Assembly: GCA_963798655.1 (NCBI GenBank)
Contig: CAWCUH010000014.1
Coordinates: 1 to 64,000, forward strand
Length of the DNA: 64,000 nt
Direction: 5' to 3'
Origin: CAVSMC01 sp963798655
GTDB taxonomy: Bacteria; Pseudomonadota; Gammaproteobacteria; Burkholderiales; Casimicrobiaceae
In this document: positions 44,208-54,307 of the stretch, piece after piece
Numbering within the stretch: the first letter of the stretch is position 1
How the letters are laid out: every line of letters starts with the position of its first letter
The notes under the pieces: model-generated
The model's database searches: none
The model's input: the letters and a program-made list of their open reading frames with translations, nothing else
Told to the model about the DNA's origin: nothing
Made by a program: the position numbers and the translations under genes

Positions 44208-45154
44208 TGGACGTGATGCTCGCGAACCCGCGCGGATTCTGCGCCGGCGTCGACCGTGCGATCGCGATCGTCGAACAGGCGCTCGCGCGGTTCGGCGCGC
44301 CGATCTACGTGCGCCACGAGGTCGTGCACAACCGCTATGTCGTCGACGACCTGCGCGCGAAAGGCGCGGTCTTCGTCGAGGAGCTCGCCGACGTGCCGTC
44401 CGGCTCGACGGTCGTGTTCAGCGCGCACGGCGTGTCGAAGTCGGTGCGCATCGAAGCCGACAAGCGCGGGCTGCGCGTGTTCGACGCGACGTGCCCGCTG
44501 GTGACGAAGGTGCACGTCGAGATCGCCAAGATGCGCGACAACGGCTGCGAGATCGTGATGATCGGCCATCGCGGCCATCCTGAAGTCGAAGGGACGATGG
44601 GCCAGTGCGACGGCGGCGTCCACCTCGTCGAATCGGTCGCCGACGTCGATGTGCTCGATGTCGCCGATGCGTCTAACCTCGCCTACGTCACGCAGACGAC
44701 GCTTTCGGTCGACGATGCCGCGACGATCGTCGAAGCGCTGAAGCGGCGCTTCCCGGCGATCGTCGGCCCGAAGAAGGACGACATCTGCTATGCGACGCAG
44801 AACCGGCAGGACGCCGTGAAGATCATGGCGCCGCAGGTCGATGTCGTCATCGTCGTCGGCAGCCCGAACAGCTCGAACTCGAACCGCCTGCGCGAGGTCG
44901 CCGCGAACCTCGGCACGCCGGCGTACATGATCGACGACGCCGACCAGCTCGACGCCGCATGGGTCGCCGGACGCGCGTGCGTCGGCGTCACGGCGGGCGC
45001 GTCGGCGCCCGAAGTCCTCGTGCAGGCAGTGATCGAGCGCCTGCGCCGGCTCGGCGCGCGCTCGGTGCGCAACCTCGACGGCGCCGTCGAGCACGTCGTG
45101 TTCCCGCTGCCGCGCGGCCTCGCGTCGCGCCACGACGGCGCCCGCGATCGCTGA
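44207..45154 (+). CDS. ispH: 4-hydroxy-3-methylbut-2-enyl diphosphate reductase
   Basis: 315 residues. The last enzyme of the MEP isoprenoid pathway. The Fe-S cysteines lie in NPRGFCAGVDRA, DATCPLVTKVH and GKRACVGVTAGASAPE-type regions (here GRACVGVTAGASAPE). The substrate-binding SAHGVSKSVR and SPNSSNSNRL are present. The start overlaps the lspA stop. No fkpB lies between lspA and ispH, unlike in E. coli. Confidence 0.96.
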   Translation: MDVMLANPRGFCAGVDRAIAIVEQALARFGAPIYVRHEVVHNRYVVDDLRAKGAVFVEELADVPSGSTVVFSAHGVSKSVRIEADKRGLRVFDATCPLVTKVHVEIAKMRDNGCEIVMIGHRGHPEVEGTMGQCDGGVHLVESVADVDVLDVADASNLAYVTQTTLSVDDAATIVEALKRRFPAIVGPKKDDICYATQNRQDAVKIMAPQVDVVIVVGSPNSSNSNRLREVAANLGTPAYMIDDADQLDAAWVAGRACVGVTAGASAPEVLVQAVIERLRRLGARSVRNLDGAVEHVVFPLPRGLASRHDGARDR

Positions 45155-45266
45155 CAGCGTCACGCACCGGGTTGGTGATCCCACGCGCGGCATAATGGCG
45201 TTCTGGCGCGCCCGTCCGGGGCCGCGGGCGGTGGGCAGCCGAACCGACATCAGGGGGCGATCGACG

Positions 45267-47636
<2,370 letters not shown>

Positions 47637-47702
47637 GCGTTATGCTCGGCGTTGCCGGCGCCGCCGCGTGTCGCGCGCGACGCGCGGTGCGAATCGCCCA
47701 AC

Positions 47703-48131
47703 GTGTCGACGATCATGCTGATCGAGGACACCGCCGACGACGAGGCGCTCGCCCTCGATGCGCTGCGCCGCGCCGGTGTGTCCCAACCCGTGGTGATCGC
47801 GCGCGACGGCGCGCAGGCGATCGAATTGCTGCTGCCCTCACGCGCCGGCGCGACGCCGCTCGCGCCGGCGTTCGTGTTGCTCGACCTGAAGCTGCCGGCA
47901 ATGTCGGGCCTCGACGTGCTGCGGCGACTGCGCGCCGACGAACGCACGAAGGCGCTGCCGATCATCGTGCTCGCCGCGTCGCGCGATCCGGACGACGTCG
48001 CTGCATGCTACGACGGCGGCGCGAACAGCTATGTCACGAAGCCCCCCGATCTCGACGGTTTCGTGCGCGTGATGCAGCAGATCGCGCACTACTGGCTCAA
48101 GCTGAACGAGCCGCCTAGCGCACCAGCGTGA
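47703..48131 (+). CDS. Single-domain response regulator (Rcp1-like)
   Basis: A 142-residue receiver with IMLIEDTADDEAL, phosphoacceptor Asp in FVLLDLKLPAMSG and Lys in SYVTKPPD. It belongs to the Rcp1-type group that works with bacteriophytochrome-like kinases. The start is GTG at 47703 (ATG at 47715 is also possible). The end overlaps the end of fliR on the other strand by 17 bases. Confidence 0.9.
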   Translation: MSTIMLIEDTADDEALALDALRRAGVSQPVVIARDGAQAIELLLPSRAGATPLAPAFVLLDLKLPAMSGLDVLRRLRADERTKALPIIVLAASRDPDDVAACYDGGANSYVTKPPDLDGFVRVMQQIAHYWLKLNEPPSAPA

Positions 48132-48876
48132 GCGCGCGCAGGATCCCCTGCTCGAGCGTCGGGAACACGAACGGCAGCGCGACCAGAAGCATCAGCAGGC
48201 CGACGATCAGCGTCACGGGGAAGCCCACGGCGAACAGGTTGAGCTGCGGCGCGGTGCGCGTGAGCACGCCGAGCGCGATGTTCGCGAGCAGCAGCGCGGC
48301 CACGACCGGCAACGCGAGCTTCAATCCGAGCGCGAACAGCTCGCTGCCCGCCATCGCGAGAGCCCGCGCGTCGAAGCCGCCGAAGCCGGTGCCGCCGACC
48401 GGGAACGCGCGAAACGTATCGGCGAGCGCGGAGATCAGCATCAGGTGCCCGTTGATCGACAGGAACAGCAGCATCAGCACGAGCGACAGGAACGTACCGA
48501 CCGCCGGCGATTCGGCGTTGTTCTGCGGATCGACGAAGCCGGCGAACGACAGTCCCATCGTGAGGCCGATCATGTCGCCGGCGATCTGCACGGCGGCGAA
48601 GACGATCTGCATCGCGAGGCCGACCGCGATGCCGAGCACCACCTGCTGAACGACGAGCGTCGCGCCGGCCCACGAGAAGACCGACACGGGCGAAACAGGC
48701 GGCAGCGCCGGCGCGACCAGTGCGGTCACCAGGATCGCGAGCCCGATGCGCACGAGCCGCGGGACGCTTTCGTGCGAGAACAGCGGCGCGCTCGATGCGA
48801 GCGCAAGAATGCGGAAGAAAGGGTAGACGAACGCGGCGAGCCAGCCGTCGAGCTGCGCCGTGGTGATCGTGAACAT
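48115..48876 (-). CDS. fliR: Flagellar export gate protein FliR
   Basis: A 253-residue integral membrane protein with about six hydrophobic helices and the family block SFAGFVDPQNNAESPAVGTF. With FliP and FliQ it forms the core export channel of the flagellar type III apparatus. It is the last gene of the fliLMNOPQR run here; a palindromic repeat separates it from fliQ. Its 3' end overlaps the convergent receiver gene. Confidence 0.94.
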   Translation of the reverse strand: MFTITTAQLDGWLAAFVYPFFRILALASSAPLFSHESVPRLVRIGLAILVTALVAPALPPVSPVSVFSWAGATLVVQQVVLGIAVGLAMQIVFAAVQIAGDMIGLTMGLSFAGFVDPQNNAESPAVGTFLSLVLMLLFLSINGHLMLISALADTFRAFPVGGTGFGGFDARALAMAGSELFALGLKLALPVVAALLLANIALGVLTRTAPQLNLFAVGFPVTLIVGLLMLLVALPFVFPTLEQGILRALTLVR

Positions 48877-48885
48877 CGCCGGGTG

Positions 48886-48956
48886 TCATTCCCGCGAGCG
48901 CGGGAATCGAGTGACGCTCGCCGAAAGTCGCTGGGTCCCCGCGTTCGCGGGGACGA
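48886..48956. repeat. Double palindromic intergenic repeat (ATTCCCGCG / GTCCCCGCG type)
   Basis: Two perfect hairpins, ATTCCCGCG-AG-CGCGGGAAT (48888-48907) and GTCCCCGCG-TT-CGCGGGGAC (48935-48954), are joined by about 27 bases. This is a well-known form of proteobacterial intergenic repeat. It lies between fliQ and fliR inside the operon and could stall or trim the transcript. Confidence 0.85.
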
Positions 48957-48986
48957 CGCTCTGCTGACCCGCGGTCGCCATTTCCG

Positions 48987-49256
48987 TCAGCCGATCGCCT
49001 GCGGGATGCTGGTCAGCAGCCGCTGCATGTAGTCGACGAGCGTCGCGAGCATCCACGGGCCGGCGACGACCATGACGGCGAAGATCGCGAGCAGCTTCGG
49101 GATGAAGGAAAGCGTCATCTCGTTGATCTGCGTCGCCGCCTGGAAGATGCTGACGACGAGGCCGACGGCGAGCGCCGTGACGAGCATCGGCGCTGCGACG
49201 AGGATGGTGACGGTGAGCGCCTGCTCGGCGAGCGTCAGTACGGTTTGCGGTGTCAT
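48987..49256 (-). CDS. fliQ: Flagellar export gate protein FliQ
   Basis: An 89-residue protein with two long hydrophobic helices (ALTVTILVAAPMLVTALAVG and IFAVMVVAGPWMLATLVDYM) and the linking SIFQAATQINEMTLSFIPK, which is strongly conserved. It is part of the FliPQR export gate. It lies 13 bases after fliP. Confidence 0.95.
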   Translation of the reverse strand: MTPQTVLTLAEQALTVTILVAAPMLVTALAVGLVVSIFQAATQINEMTLSFIPKLLAIFAVMVVAGPWMLATLVDYMQRLLTSIPQAIG

Positions 49257-49269
49257 GGGTAGAGTCGAA

Positions 49270-50031
49270 TCAGCCGAAGCTTGCGACGAGCGAGCCGACG
49301 AGCAGCGTCCAGCCGTCGACGAGCACGAACAGCATCAACTTGAACGGCAGCGAGATCAGCACCGGCGAGAGCATCATCATCCCCATCGACATCAGCACGC
49401 TTGCGACGACGAGATCGATGATCAGGAACGGCAGGAACACCATGAAGCCGATCTGGAACGCCGTCTTCAGCTCGCTCGTGACGAACGCGGGCACCAGCAC
49501 GCGCAGCGGGATGTCGTCCTTCGCCTTCGGTGGCGCGACGCGCGCGAGTTTCACGAACAGCGCGAGATCGGGCTCGCGCGTCTGCTTCAGCATGAACGTG
49601 CGCAGCGGTGCCTGGGCCTTCTCGAGCGCCTGCGGGAATGCGAGTTTCTGCTGCGTGTACGGCAGGTAGGCGTCGTCGTAGACGCGATCGACCACCGGCC
49701 CCATCACGAACAGCGTGAGGAAGAGCGCGAGGCCGACGACCACCTGGTTCGGCGGCGACGCCTGCGTGCCGAGCGCGTGGCGCAGCAGCGAGAGCACGAT
49801 GACGATCCGCGTGAACGACGTCATCATCAGCAGCACCGCGGGCAGGAACGTGAGCGCGGTGATGAGCAGCAGCGTCTGCACCGGCAGCGAATAGCTCTGG
49901 CCGCCGCCCGGCGCCGGTGTGCTCGTGAGCAGCGGGAAGTCGGATGCCTGCGCGAACGCGTCGGGCGCGAGCGCGAGCGCAGCCGCCGCAAGCAGCAGCG
50001 TTGCGGCGAGCCTGGGCCTGCGCGGCGTCAC
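49270..50031 (-). CDS. fliP: Flagellar export gate protein FliP
   Basis: 253 residues with a cleavable signal peptide (LAATLLLAAAALALAPDAFA) and four membrane helices. Conserved blocks are MMTSFTRIVIVLSLLRHALG, ELKTAFQIGFMVFLPFLIID and SMGMMMLSPVLISLPFK. The start is GTG at 50031, overlapping the fliO stop (GTGA); longer readings pass through fliO. Confidence 0.95.
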   Translation of the reverse strand: MTPRRPRLAATLLLAAAALALAPDAFAQASDFPLLTSTPAPGGGQSYSLPVQTLLLITALTFLPAVLLMMTSFTRIVIVLSLLRHALGTQASPPNQVVVGLALFLTLFVMGPVVDRVYDDAYLPYTQQKLAFPQALEKAQAPLRTFMLKQTREPDLALFVKLARVAPPKAKDDIPLRVLVPAFVTSELKTAFQIGFMVFLPFLIIDLVVASVLMSMGMMMLSPVLISLPFKLMLFVLVDGWTLLVGSLVASFG

Positions 50032-50483
50032 GATTTGTCCCGGCCGGTCGCACGCGCGAGCAGCGAAGCGAACGACGGTGCGCTCACCCGCTCGGGCAGC
50101 GAGCCGCGCGGCATGGTCGATAGCGCATTGACGCGGCCCGGCGCCACGCCGAGGACCAGCCATTGCTCGCCCAGCTCGACGATGACGACGCGCTCGCGCT
50201 GACCGACCGCCTGCGACGCCACGACCTTGATCGGCGCGCCGGCGGCGCCCGCGAGCGGCCCGACGCGGCGCACGAGCCACGCGACGCCGAAGATCAGCGC
50301 GAGCACGACGGCGAGGCCGATCGTGGTCTGCGCAAGGCTCGCGCCCGCGTCGGCGGCGTCGGCCGCGTGCGCGGCAAGCGGCATCGCGGCGAGGGCGGCC
50401 GCGAGTGGCCGGGTGAGCGGAAAAGCGGATTCCTCGCCGCGCTCGGAACGACAACGAGCCGGCACGGAACGACGACGCGTCAT
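50028..50483 (-). CDS. fliO: Flagellar biosynthesis protein FliO, with a repeat inside its 5' coding region
   Basis: 151 residues. The mature part has one membrane helix (TIGLAVVLALIFGVAWLV) and the FliO-type beta domain (VIVELGEQWLVLGVAPGRVN). The ATG overlaps the fliN stop (ATGA), so the start is well supported. The first 27 or so residues include CRSERGEESAF, the translation of a common intergenic repeat, ahead of what looks like the original signal peptide (RPLAAALAAMPLAAHA). The repeat appears to have been inserted in frame after the start codon. FliO helps assemble FliP. Confidence 0.88.
   Translation of the reverse strand: MTRRRSVPARCRSERGEESAFPLTRPLAAALAAMPLAAHAADAADAGASLAQTTIGLAVVLALIFGVAWLVRRVGPLAGAAGAPIKVVASQAVGQRERVVIVELGEQWLVLGVAPGRVNALSTMPRGSLPERVSAPSFASLLARATGRDKS
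50427..50452. repeat. ATTCC-TCGC / GAGC-GGAAC type intergenic repeat inside fliO
   Basis: GCGGATTCCTCGCCGCGCTC plus GGAACG forms an imperfect palindrome of the widespread repeat whose translation (SERGEES) often shows up in spurious proteins. Here it is in frame in the fliO coding sequence. Confidence 0.65.
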
Positions 50484-50896
50484 TTATTGAGCTTTCGCAC
50501 CCGCTCGGACGGCGTGATGATGTCGGTCAGCCGGATGCCGAACCGGTCATTCACCACGACGACTTCGCCTTGCGCGACGAGGCAGCCGTTGACGAGCACG
50601 TTCATCGGCTCGCCGGCGAGGCCGTCGAGCTCGATCACCGAGCCCTGAGCGAGTTGCAGGATGTTGCGGATCGCGATCTTGGTGCGACCGAGCTCGACCG
50701 TGAGCTGCACCGGGATGTCGAGCACGAGGTCGATGTCCTGGCCCGGCCCGGCCGCGCCACCGCCGGCGAGGTTGGAAAAGATCGCGGCGGGCTGCGCGTC
50801 GCCGGCCGGTGCGCTTGCGGCTGAGGCGGGCGTGCTTCCTGCGGCGATAGCCGTGCTGCGCTCGGCAGCCGCCGCCGGATTCGAATTTTCAGGCAT
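50480..50896 (-). CDS. fliN: Flagellar motor switch protein FliN
   Basis: 138 residues: an Ala-rich N-terminal tail followed by the SpoA domain (about 55-130; DIPVQLTVELGRTKIAIRNI, GEVVVVNDRFGIRLTDII). FliN forms the lower C-ring with FliM and binds export cargo. It overlaps fliM by eight bases and fliO by four. Confidence 0.95.
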   Translation of the reverse strand: MPENSNPAAAAERSTAIAAGSTPASAASAPAGDAQPAAIFSNLAGGGAAGPGQDIDLVLDIPVQLTVELGRTKIAIRNILQLAQGSVIELDGLAGEPMNVLVNGCLVAQGEVVVVNDRFGIRLTDIITPSERVRKLNK

Positions 50897-51884
50897 GGGG
50901 CTCTCCTGCGCTTGGCAGAGCGGGCGAGAGCGTCCGCTCGACTTGCAGCGCGTAATGGCCGTTCGAGACGCCGTAGCGGCACTCGGCGAGTGCGACGCCG
51001 TCGACCTCGGCGCGCACCATCGGCGAAATGTCGATCGGCAGCACGTCGCCGACGCGGCTCGCGAGCAGCGTGCCGAGCTTGACCGGCGATGCGGCGAGCG
51101 TTGCGACGAGCTCGACGGTCGCGTCCTGCACGTGCTGCGCGAACAGCTGCGACCAGCGTCGATCGGGCTGCGGCGGCTCGCTCGCCGCGGTGCCGTAGAT
51201 CAAGTCCCGGATCGGCTCCAGCACCGCGTATGGCACGCAGATGTGGAACGCGCCACCGCCGCTGCCGAGCTCGATCGTGAACGACGACACGATCACGACC
51301 TCGTTCGGGGCGGCGATCGCCGCGAACTGCGAGTGCGTCTCCGAGCGCACGTACTCGAAGTGCAGCGGATACACGCTCGCCCACGATGCCTGGTAGCCGT
51401 CGAACGCGACCTGCAGCAGCCCGCGAATGATGCGCTGCTCGGTCGTCGTGAACTCGCGTCCCTCGACGCGCGCGTGAAACCGGCCGTCGCCGCCGAAGAG
51501 GTTGTCGACGATGAGAAAGATCAGCGTCGGCTCGAACACGAACAGCGCTTTGCCGCGCAGCGGCCCGAGCTGCACGACGTTGAGGTTCGTCGGCGCCACG
51601 AGGCTCGCGACGAACTCGTCGTAGCGGATCACCCGGACCGGGCCAACGGAGATCTCCGGACTGCGGCGCATGAAATCGAACAGCCCGCTCTTCAGGCGCC
51701 GCGCGAAGCGGTCGTTGATCACGTCGAGCGCCGGCATCCGGTCGCGGACGATGCGCTCCTGCGTTGCGAGGTTGTACGGCCGCACGCCGCCAACCCCCTT
51801 GGGCTGCGAGGCGCTGTCCGCCTCGCCGTTGACGCCTTTGAGCAGCGCGTCGACTTCGTCCTGCGACAGGAATTCCTGGCTCAT
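50889..51884 (-). CDS. fliM: Flagellar motor switch protein FliM
   Basis: 331 residues. The N-terminal CheY-P-binding motif is EFLSQDEVDALLKGV; the CheC-like middle domain and C-terminal SpoA domain follow. MSQEFLSQ at 51884 is the standard start; the upstream in-frame extension was rejected. It controls rotation direction. It lies 13 bases after fliL. Confidence 0.96.
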   Translation of the reverse strand: MSQEFLSQDEVDALLKGVNGEADSASQPKGVGGVRPYNLATQERIVRDRMPALDVINDRFARRLKSGLFDFMRRSPEISVGPVRVIRYDEFVASLVAPTNLNVVQLGPLRGKALFVFEPTLIFLIVDNLFGGDGRFHARVEGREFTTTEQRIIRGLLQVAFDGYQASWASVYPLHFEYVRSETHSQFAAIAAPNEVVIVSSFTIELGSGGGAFHICVPYAVLEPIRDLIYGTAASEPPQPDRRWSQLFAQHVQDATVELVATLAASPVKLGTLLASRVGDVLPIDISPMVRAEVDGVALAECRYGVSNGHYALQVERTLSPALPSAGEPHA

Positions 51885-51897
51885 CGGCGCTCGACGG

Positions 51898-52428
51898 TCA
51901 CTGGATGACGAACGCCGACAGGAACGCACCGACCACGCCGCGCTCCGCCGATCCGGACGGAATCGACTCGCGCGCTGCGGTGATCAGCTCGCCGACGAGC
52001 TTGTTCTTGCCGTCGAGCGTCCCGAGATCGCTCGGGCGCTTCGAGGACAGCAGCAGCAGCACGCGGTTACGCAGCACCGGCATGTAGACCTTCGCGGCGT
52101 CGACTGCCTTGTCGTCGCTCATCTGGTAGACGATGCCGACCTGCAGATAGTGGTCGCCGTTCTCCTCGAGCAGGTTGACGGTGAACGGCTCGAGGTTGAG
52201 GAACACGGGCGCTTTCGCTGCGGCGCCCTTTGCTGCATCCGAGGCGGGCGCCGGTCGCATCGCGTACCACGCGCCTCCGCCGGCGGCGCCGAGCAGCAGC
52301 AACGCGATCGCGATCCATTTGAGTTTCGAGCGTTTCTTCGCCGGCGGCGAGCCGTCGGTCTTCAGTTCGGTGATCGTCGCGCCTTTCGCGGGCGGCGCGG
52401 TTCTTGTTGCGGTAGCGGGTTTGGCCAC
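51898..52428 (-). CDS. fliL: Flagellar basal-body stator-associated protein FliL
   Basis: 176 residues: a basic Ala/Thr/Lys tail, one membrane helix (WIAIALLLLGAAGGGAWYAM) and a periplasmic SPFH-like domain with FLNLEPFTVNLLEENGDHYL. It stabilises stators around the motor. A 252-base gap upstream, filled largely by repeats, separates it from fliK, so it may have its own promoter. Confidence 0.93.
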   Translation of the reverse strand: MAKPATATRTAPPAKGATITELKTDGSPPAKKRSKLKWIAIALLLLGAAGGGAWYAMRPAPASDAAKGAAAKAPVFLNLEPFTVNLLEENGDHYLQVGIVYQMSDDKAVDAAKVYMPVLRNRVLLLLSSKRPSDLGTLDGKNKLVGELITAARESIPSGSAERGVVGAFLSAFVIQ

Positions 52429-52543
52429 GGTGTCGAGGGTCCGGTGGGTCGCGCGGGCGGATGCCGACGCAACCGATTATCGGCACTGCAACGCGAATCC
52501 GAAGGCCCGAATAGCGCCGGCAATCGCGCGCATTTCGACTGCT

Positions 52544-52671
52544 CGAGGGTCAGAGTGCTCGCGAGGGTCAGAGCCTGGGGGAGGGTCAGAGTGCTCGCGA
52601 GGGTCAGGGTCGATGCTGCGCGCCGCTCGTGGGAGTGCAGCGGCGGTACGCAGTGGGCACTCTGACCCTCG
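52544..52671. repeat. GAGGGTCAGAGTGC repeat cluster, copy D
   Basis: Four direct copies of the GAGGGTCAGAG core (about 52544-52558, 52562-52574, 52580-52594, 52598-52610) are spaced by about 18 bases. One inverted copy, GCACTCTGACCCTCG (52657-52671), ends nine bases short of the fliK stop. The outer copies can pair into a long stem. This is the richest cluster of the family in the window. Confidence 0.88.
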
Positions 52672-52680
52672 GTTAGTTGC

Positions 52681-53841
52681 TTATGCGAATGTATCGACGA
52701 GCCGGTCGGACAGTCGCACGTGCCCGGCGAGCAGCGGTTGCGCCGCGTCGTCGATGGCGGTGCGCGGCGAGCCGGCCGGCGTGTCGCCGGAGCGGCGATC
52801 GTGATTCGCGTGGCCGTCGTGGACCGCGGTCTGCCCGAGCGCGATGCCTTGCGCGGCGAGCGCTTCGCGCAGTTGCGGAAGCGCCTGCTCGAGTGCGTCG
52901 CGCGTCGCGGGCTGCGCGGCGACGATCGTGAGCGACGCGGTGTCGTTCTTCACGTCGATGCGAATTTCCACCGGGCCGAGGTCGGGCGGCGAGACGCGCA
53001 GATCGGCGCGCTCGTTACGCAGCACGACGTGAGCGAGCTTCGCGGCCACTTCCTCGCCGAATCCGGGCGCACCGACCGGCGTATCGATCGTGAGCGCCGC
53101 CGGCGGCGGCGCGTGGCGCGCGGATGCAGCAGGCGAGGGCGTCGCCGCTGCGCTCGCCGCGTCGATCGCGGACGCCTGCTCATGCGCGCCGTGGTCGGGC
53201 GTGCGATCGCGCTCGACCGCGGTGACGAACGCCGCGGCGATCGAGCTCGCGGACGCCGTCGTGTGCGCCGCTACCGTGGACCGGCTCATCGGGTCCTGCC
53301 CGCTCGAATCCTTGGTCGTGGCGGCGGCGCCCGGCGGCGCCTGCGGCGCGGCTGCATGGGGTGTGAGCGCCGCGGCGAGCTGCTCGCGCAGCGATGCCTG
53401 CGGTGCGAGCGAGCGCGGTTCGGATGCGTGCGTGGCCGCGCGAGGCGTCGCGTCGTTCACCACGTCGATCGGCGTCGCGCGCGCGATGCGCCCGGCGCGC
53501 GGTACGGCGTTGCGCGTCGACGCCTCGAGCGGTTGTGCCGCTTGTGCGTGCCTGGTGTCGGCGAGGATCGGCAGCGCAGTCGGCATCGCCCCAAGCGCGA
53601 TCGCCGCGTCGACGCGGGCGGCATCCGCAGGCGCGGCGGGCGCTGTGACCGACGGTACGTCGCCGTTCGACTGGTCGCCGCTCGCCGGTGCAGGCGGCTG
53701 CTTCGACAGCGACGCCGCCGCGACCAGTTGCGCGAACACATCGGCGCAGAGCGGATCGTCGTCGTGCTGGGCCGGCGCTTGAACCGCGCACGCGGAATCG
53801 GGCGTCGCGAGCGGAGGCGGATTGAAGTTCAGCAGCGACAT
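52681..53841 (-). CDS. fliK: Flagellar hook-length control protein FliK
   Basis: 386 residues. A long Ala/Pro/Thr-rich N-terminal ruler region of low conservation leads to the C-terminal switch domain (about 270-355) with LRNERADLRVSPPDLGPVEI and the DALEQALPQLREALAAQGI helix, the FliK/Flg_hook pattern. It measures hook length and switches export specificity. It follows fliJ by 13 bases. Confidence 0.9.
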   Translation of the reverse strand: MSLLNFNPPPLATPDSACAVQAPAQHDDDPLCADVFAQLVAAASLSKQPPAPASGDQSNGDVPSVTAPAAPADAARVDAAIALGAMPTALPILADTRHAQAAQPLEASTRNAVPRAGRIARATPIDVVNDATPRAATHASEPRSLAPQASLREQLAAALTPHAAAPQAPPGAAATTKDSSGQDPMSRSTVAAHTTASASSIAAAFVTAVERDRTPDHGAHEQASAIDAASAAATPSPAASARHAPPPAALTIDTPVGAPGFGEEVAAKLAHVVLRNERADLRVSPPDLGPVEIRIDVKNDTASLTIVAAQPATRDALEQALPQLREALAAQGIALGQTAVHDGHANHDRRSGDTPAGSPRTAIDDAAQPLLAGHVRLSDRLVDTFA

Positions 53842-53854
53842 CGATCGCGTCCTT

Positions 53855-54307
53855 TCAGTCGTCGCCGCCGAAGAAGCTCACGCGCGGTCGCGCCGCGAAC
53901 TCGTCGAGGAGCTTTTGCGCCTTGCGCGCCTCGTCCTTCGCGCTCGCGTCGGAACGCCGGTCGTCGAGCGTCTGATACGAATCGACGCGCCGCGATTGAT
54001 CGCGCCACGCGAGCTGCGCCGCCTGCACGCGCTGCTGCGCCTCGCTCATCGCGTCGGTCTGCTGCTCGATCGCGCGCTCGAGCTGCGCAAGGAACGTCCG
54101 GAAGTTGCGCAGGCCCTCGCCGTCGATGCCCGCGCGCGCGGCGTCGTCGAGCCGCGCAAGATAGTCGCGCCGGTACTCGAGCAGCAGCTTCAACTTGTCG
54201 TGCGCCTCGTTGCGCGCGCCCGTCAGCTGGCCGAGCGTGCGCGCGTGGTCATCGCGCTTCTGCTCTGCGAGCTGCTTCAGGCGGTTCCACGCTGTGTCGG
54301 TCAGCAT
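53855..54307 (-). CDS. fliJ: Flagellar export chaperone FliJ
   Basis: 150 residues, almost wholly alpha-helical coiled coil, charged (LLLEYRRDYLARLDDAARAG; QQRVQAAQLAWRDQSRRVDS). FliJ couples the FliI ATPase to the export gate. The start ATG overlaps the fliI stop (ATGA), which fixes it inside a much longer open frame that shadows fliI. Confidence 0.9.
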   Translation of the reverse strand: MLTDTAWNRLKQLAEQKRDDHARTLGQLTGARNEAHDKLKLLLEYRRDYLARLDDAARAGIDGEGLRNFRTFLAQLERAIEQQTDAMSEAQQRVQAAQLAWRDQSRRVDSYQTLDDRRSDASAKDEARKAQKLLDEFAARPRVSFFGGDD

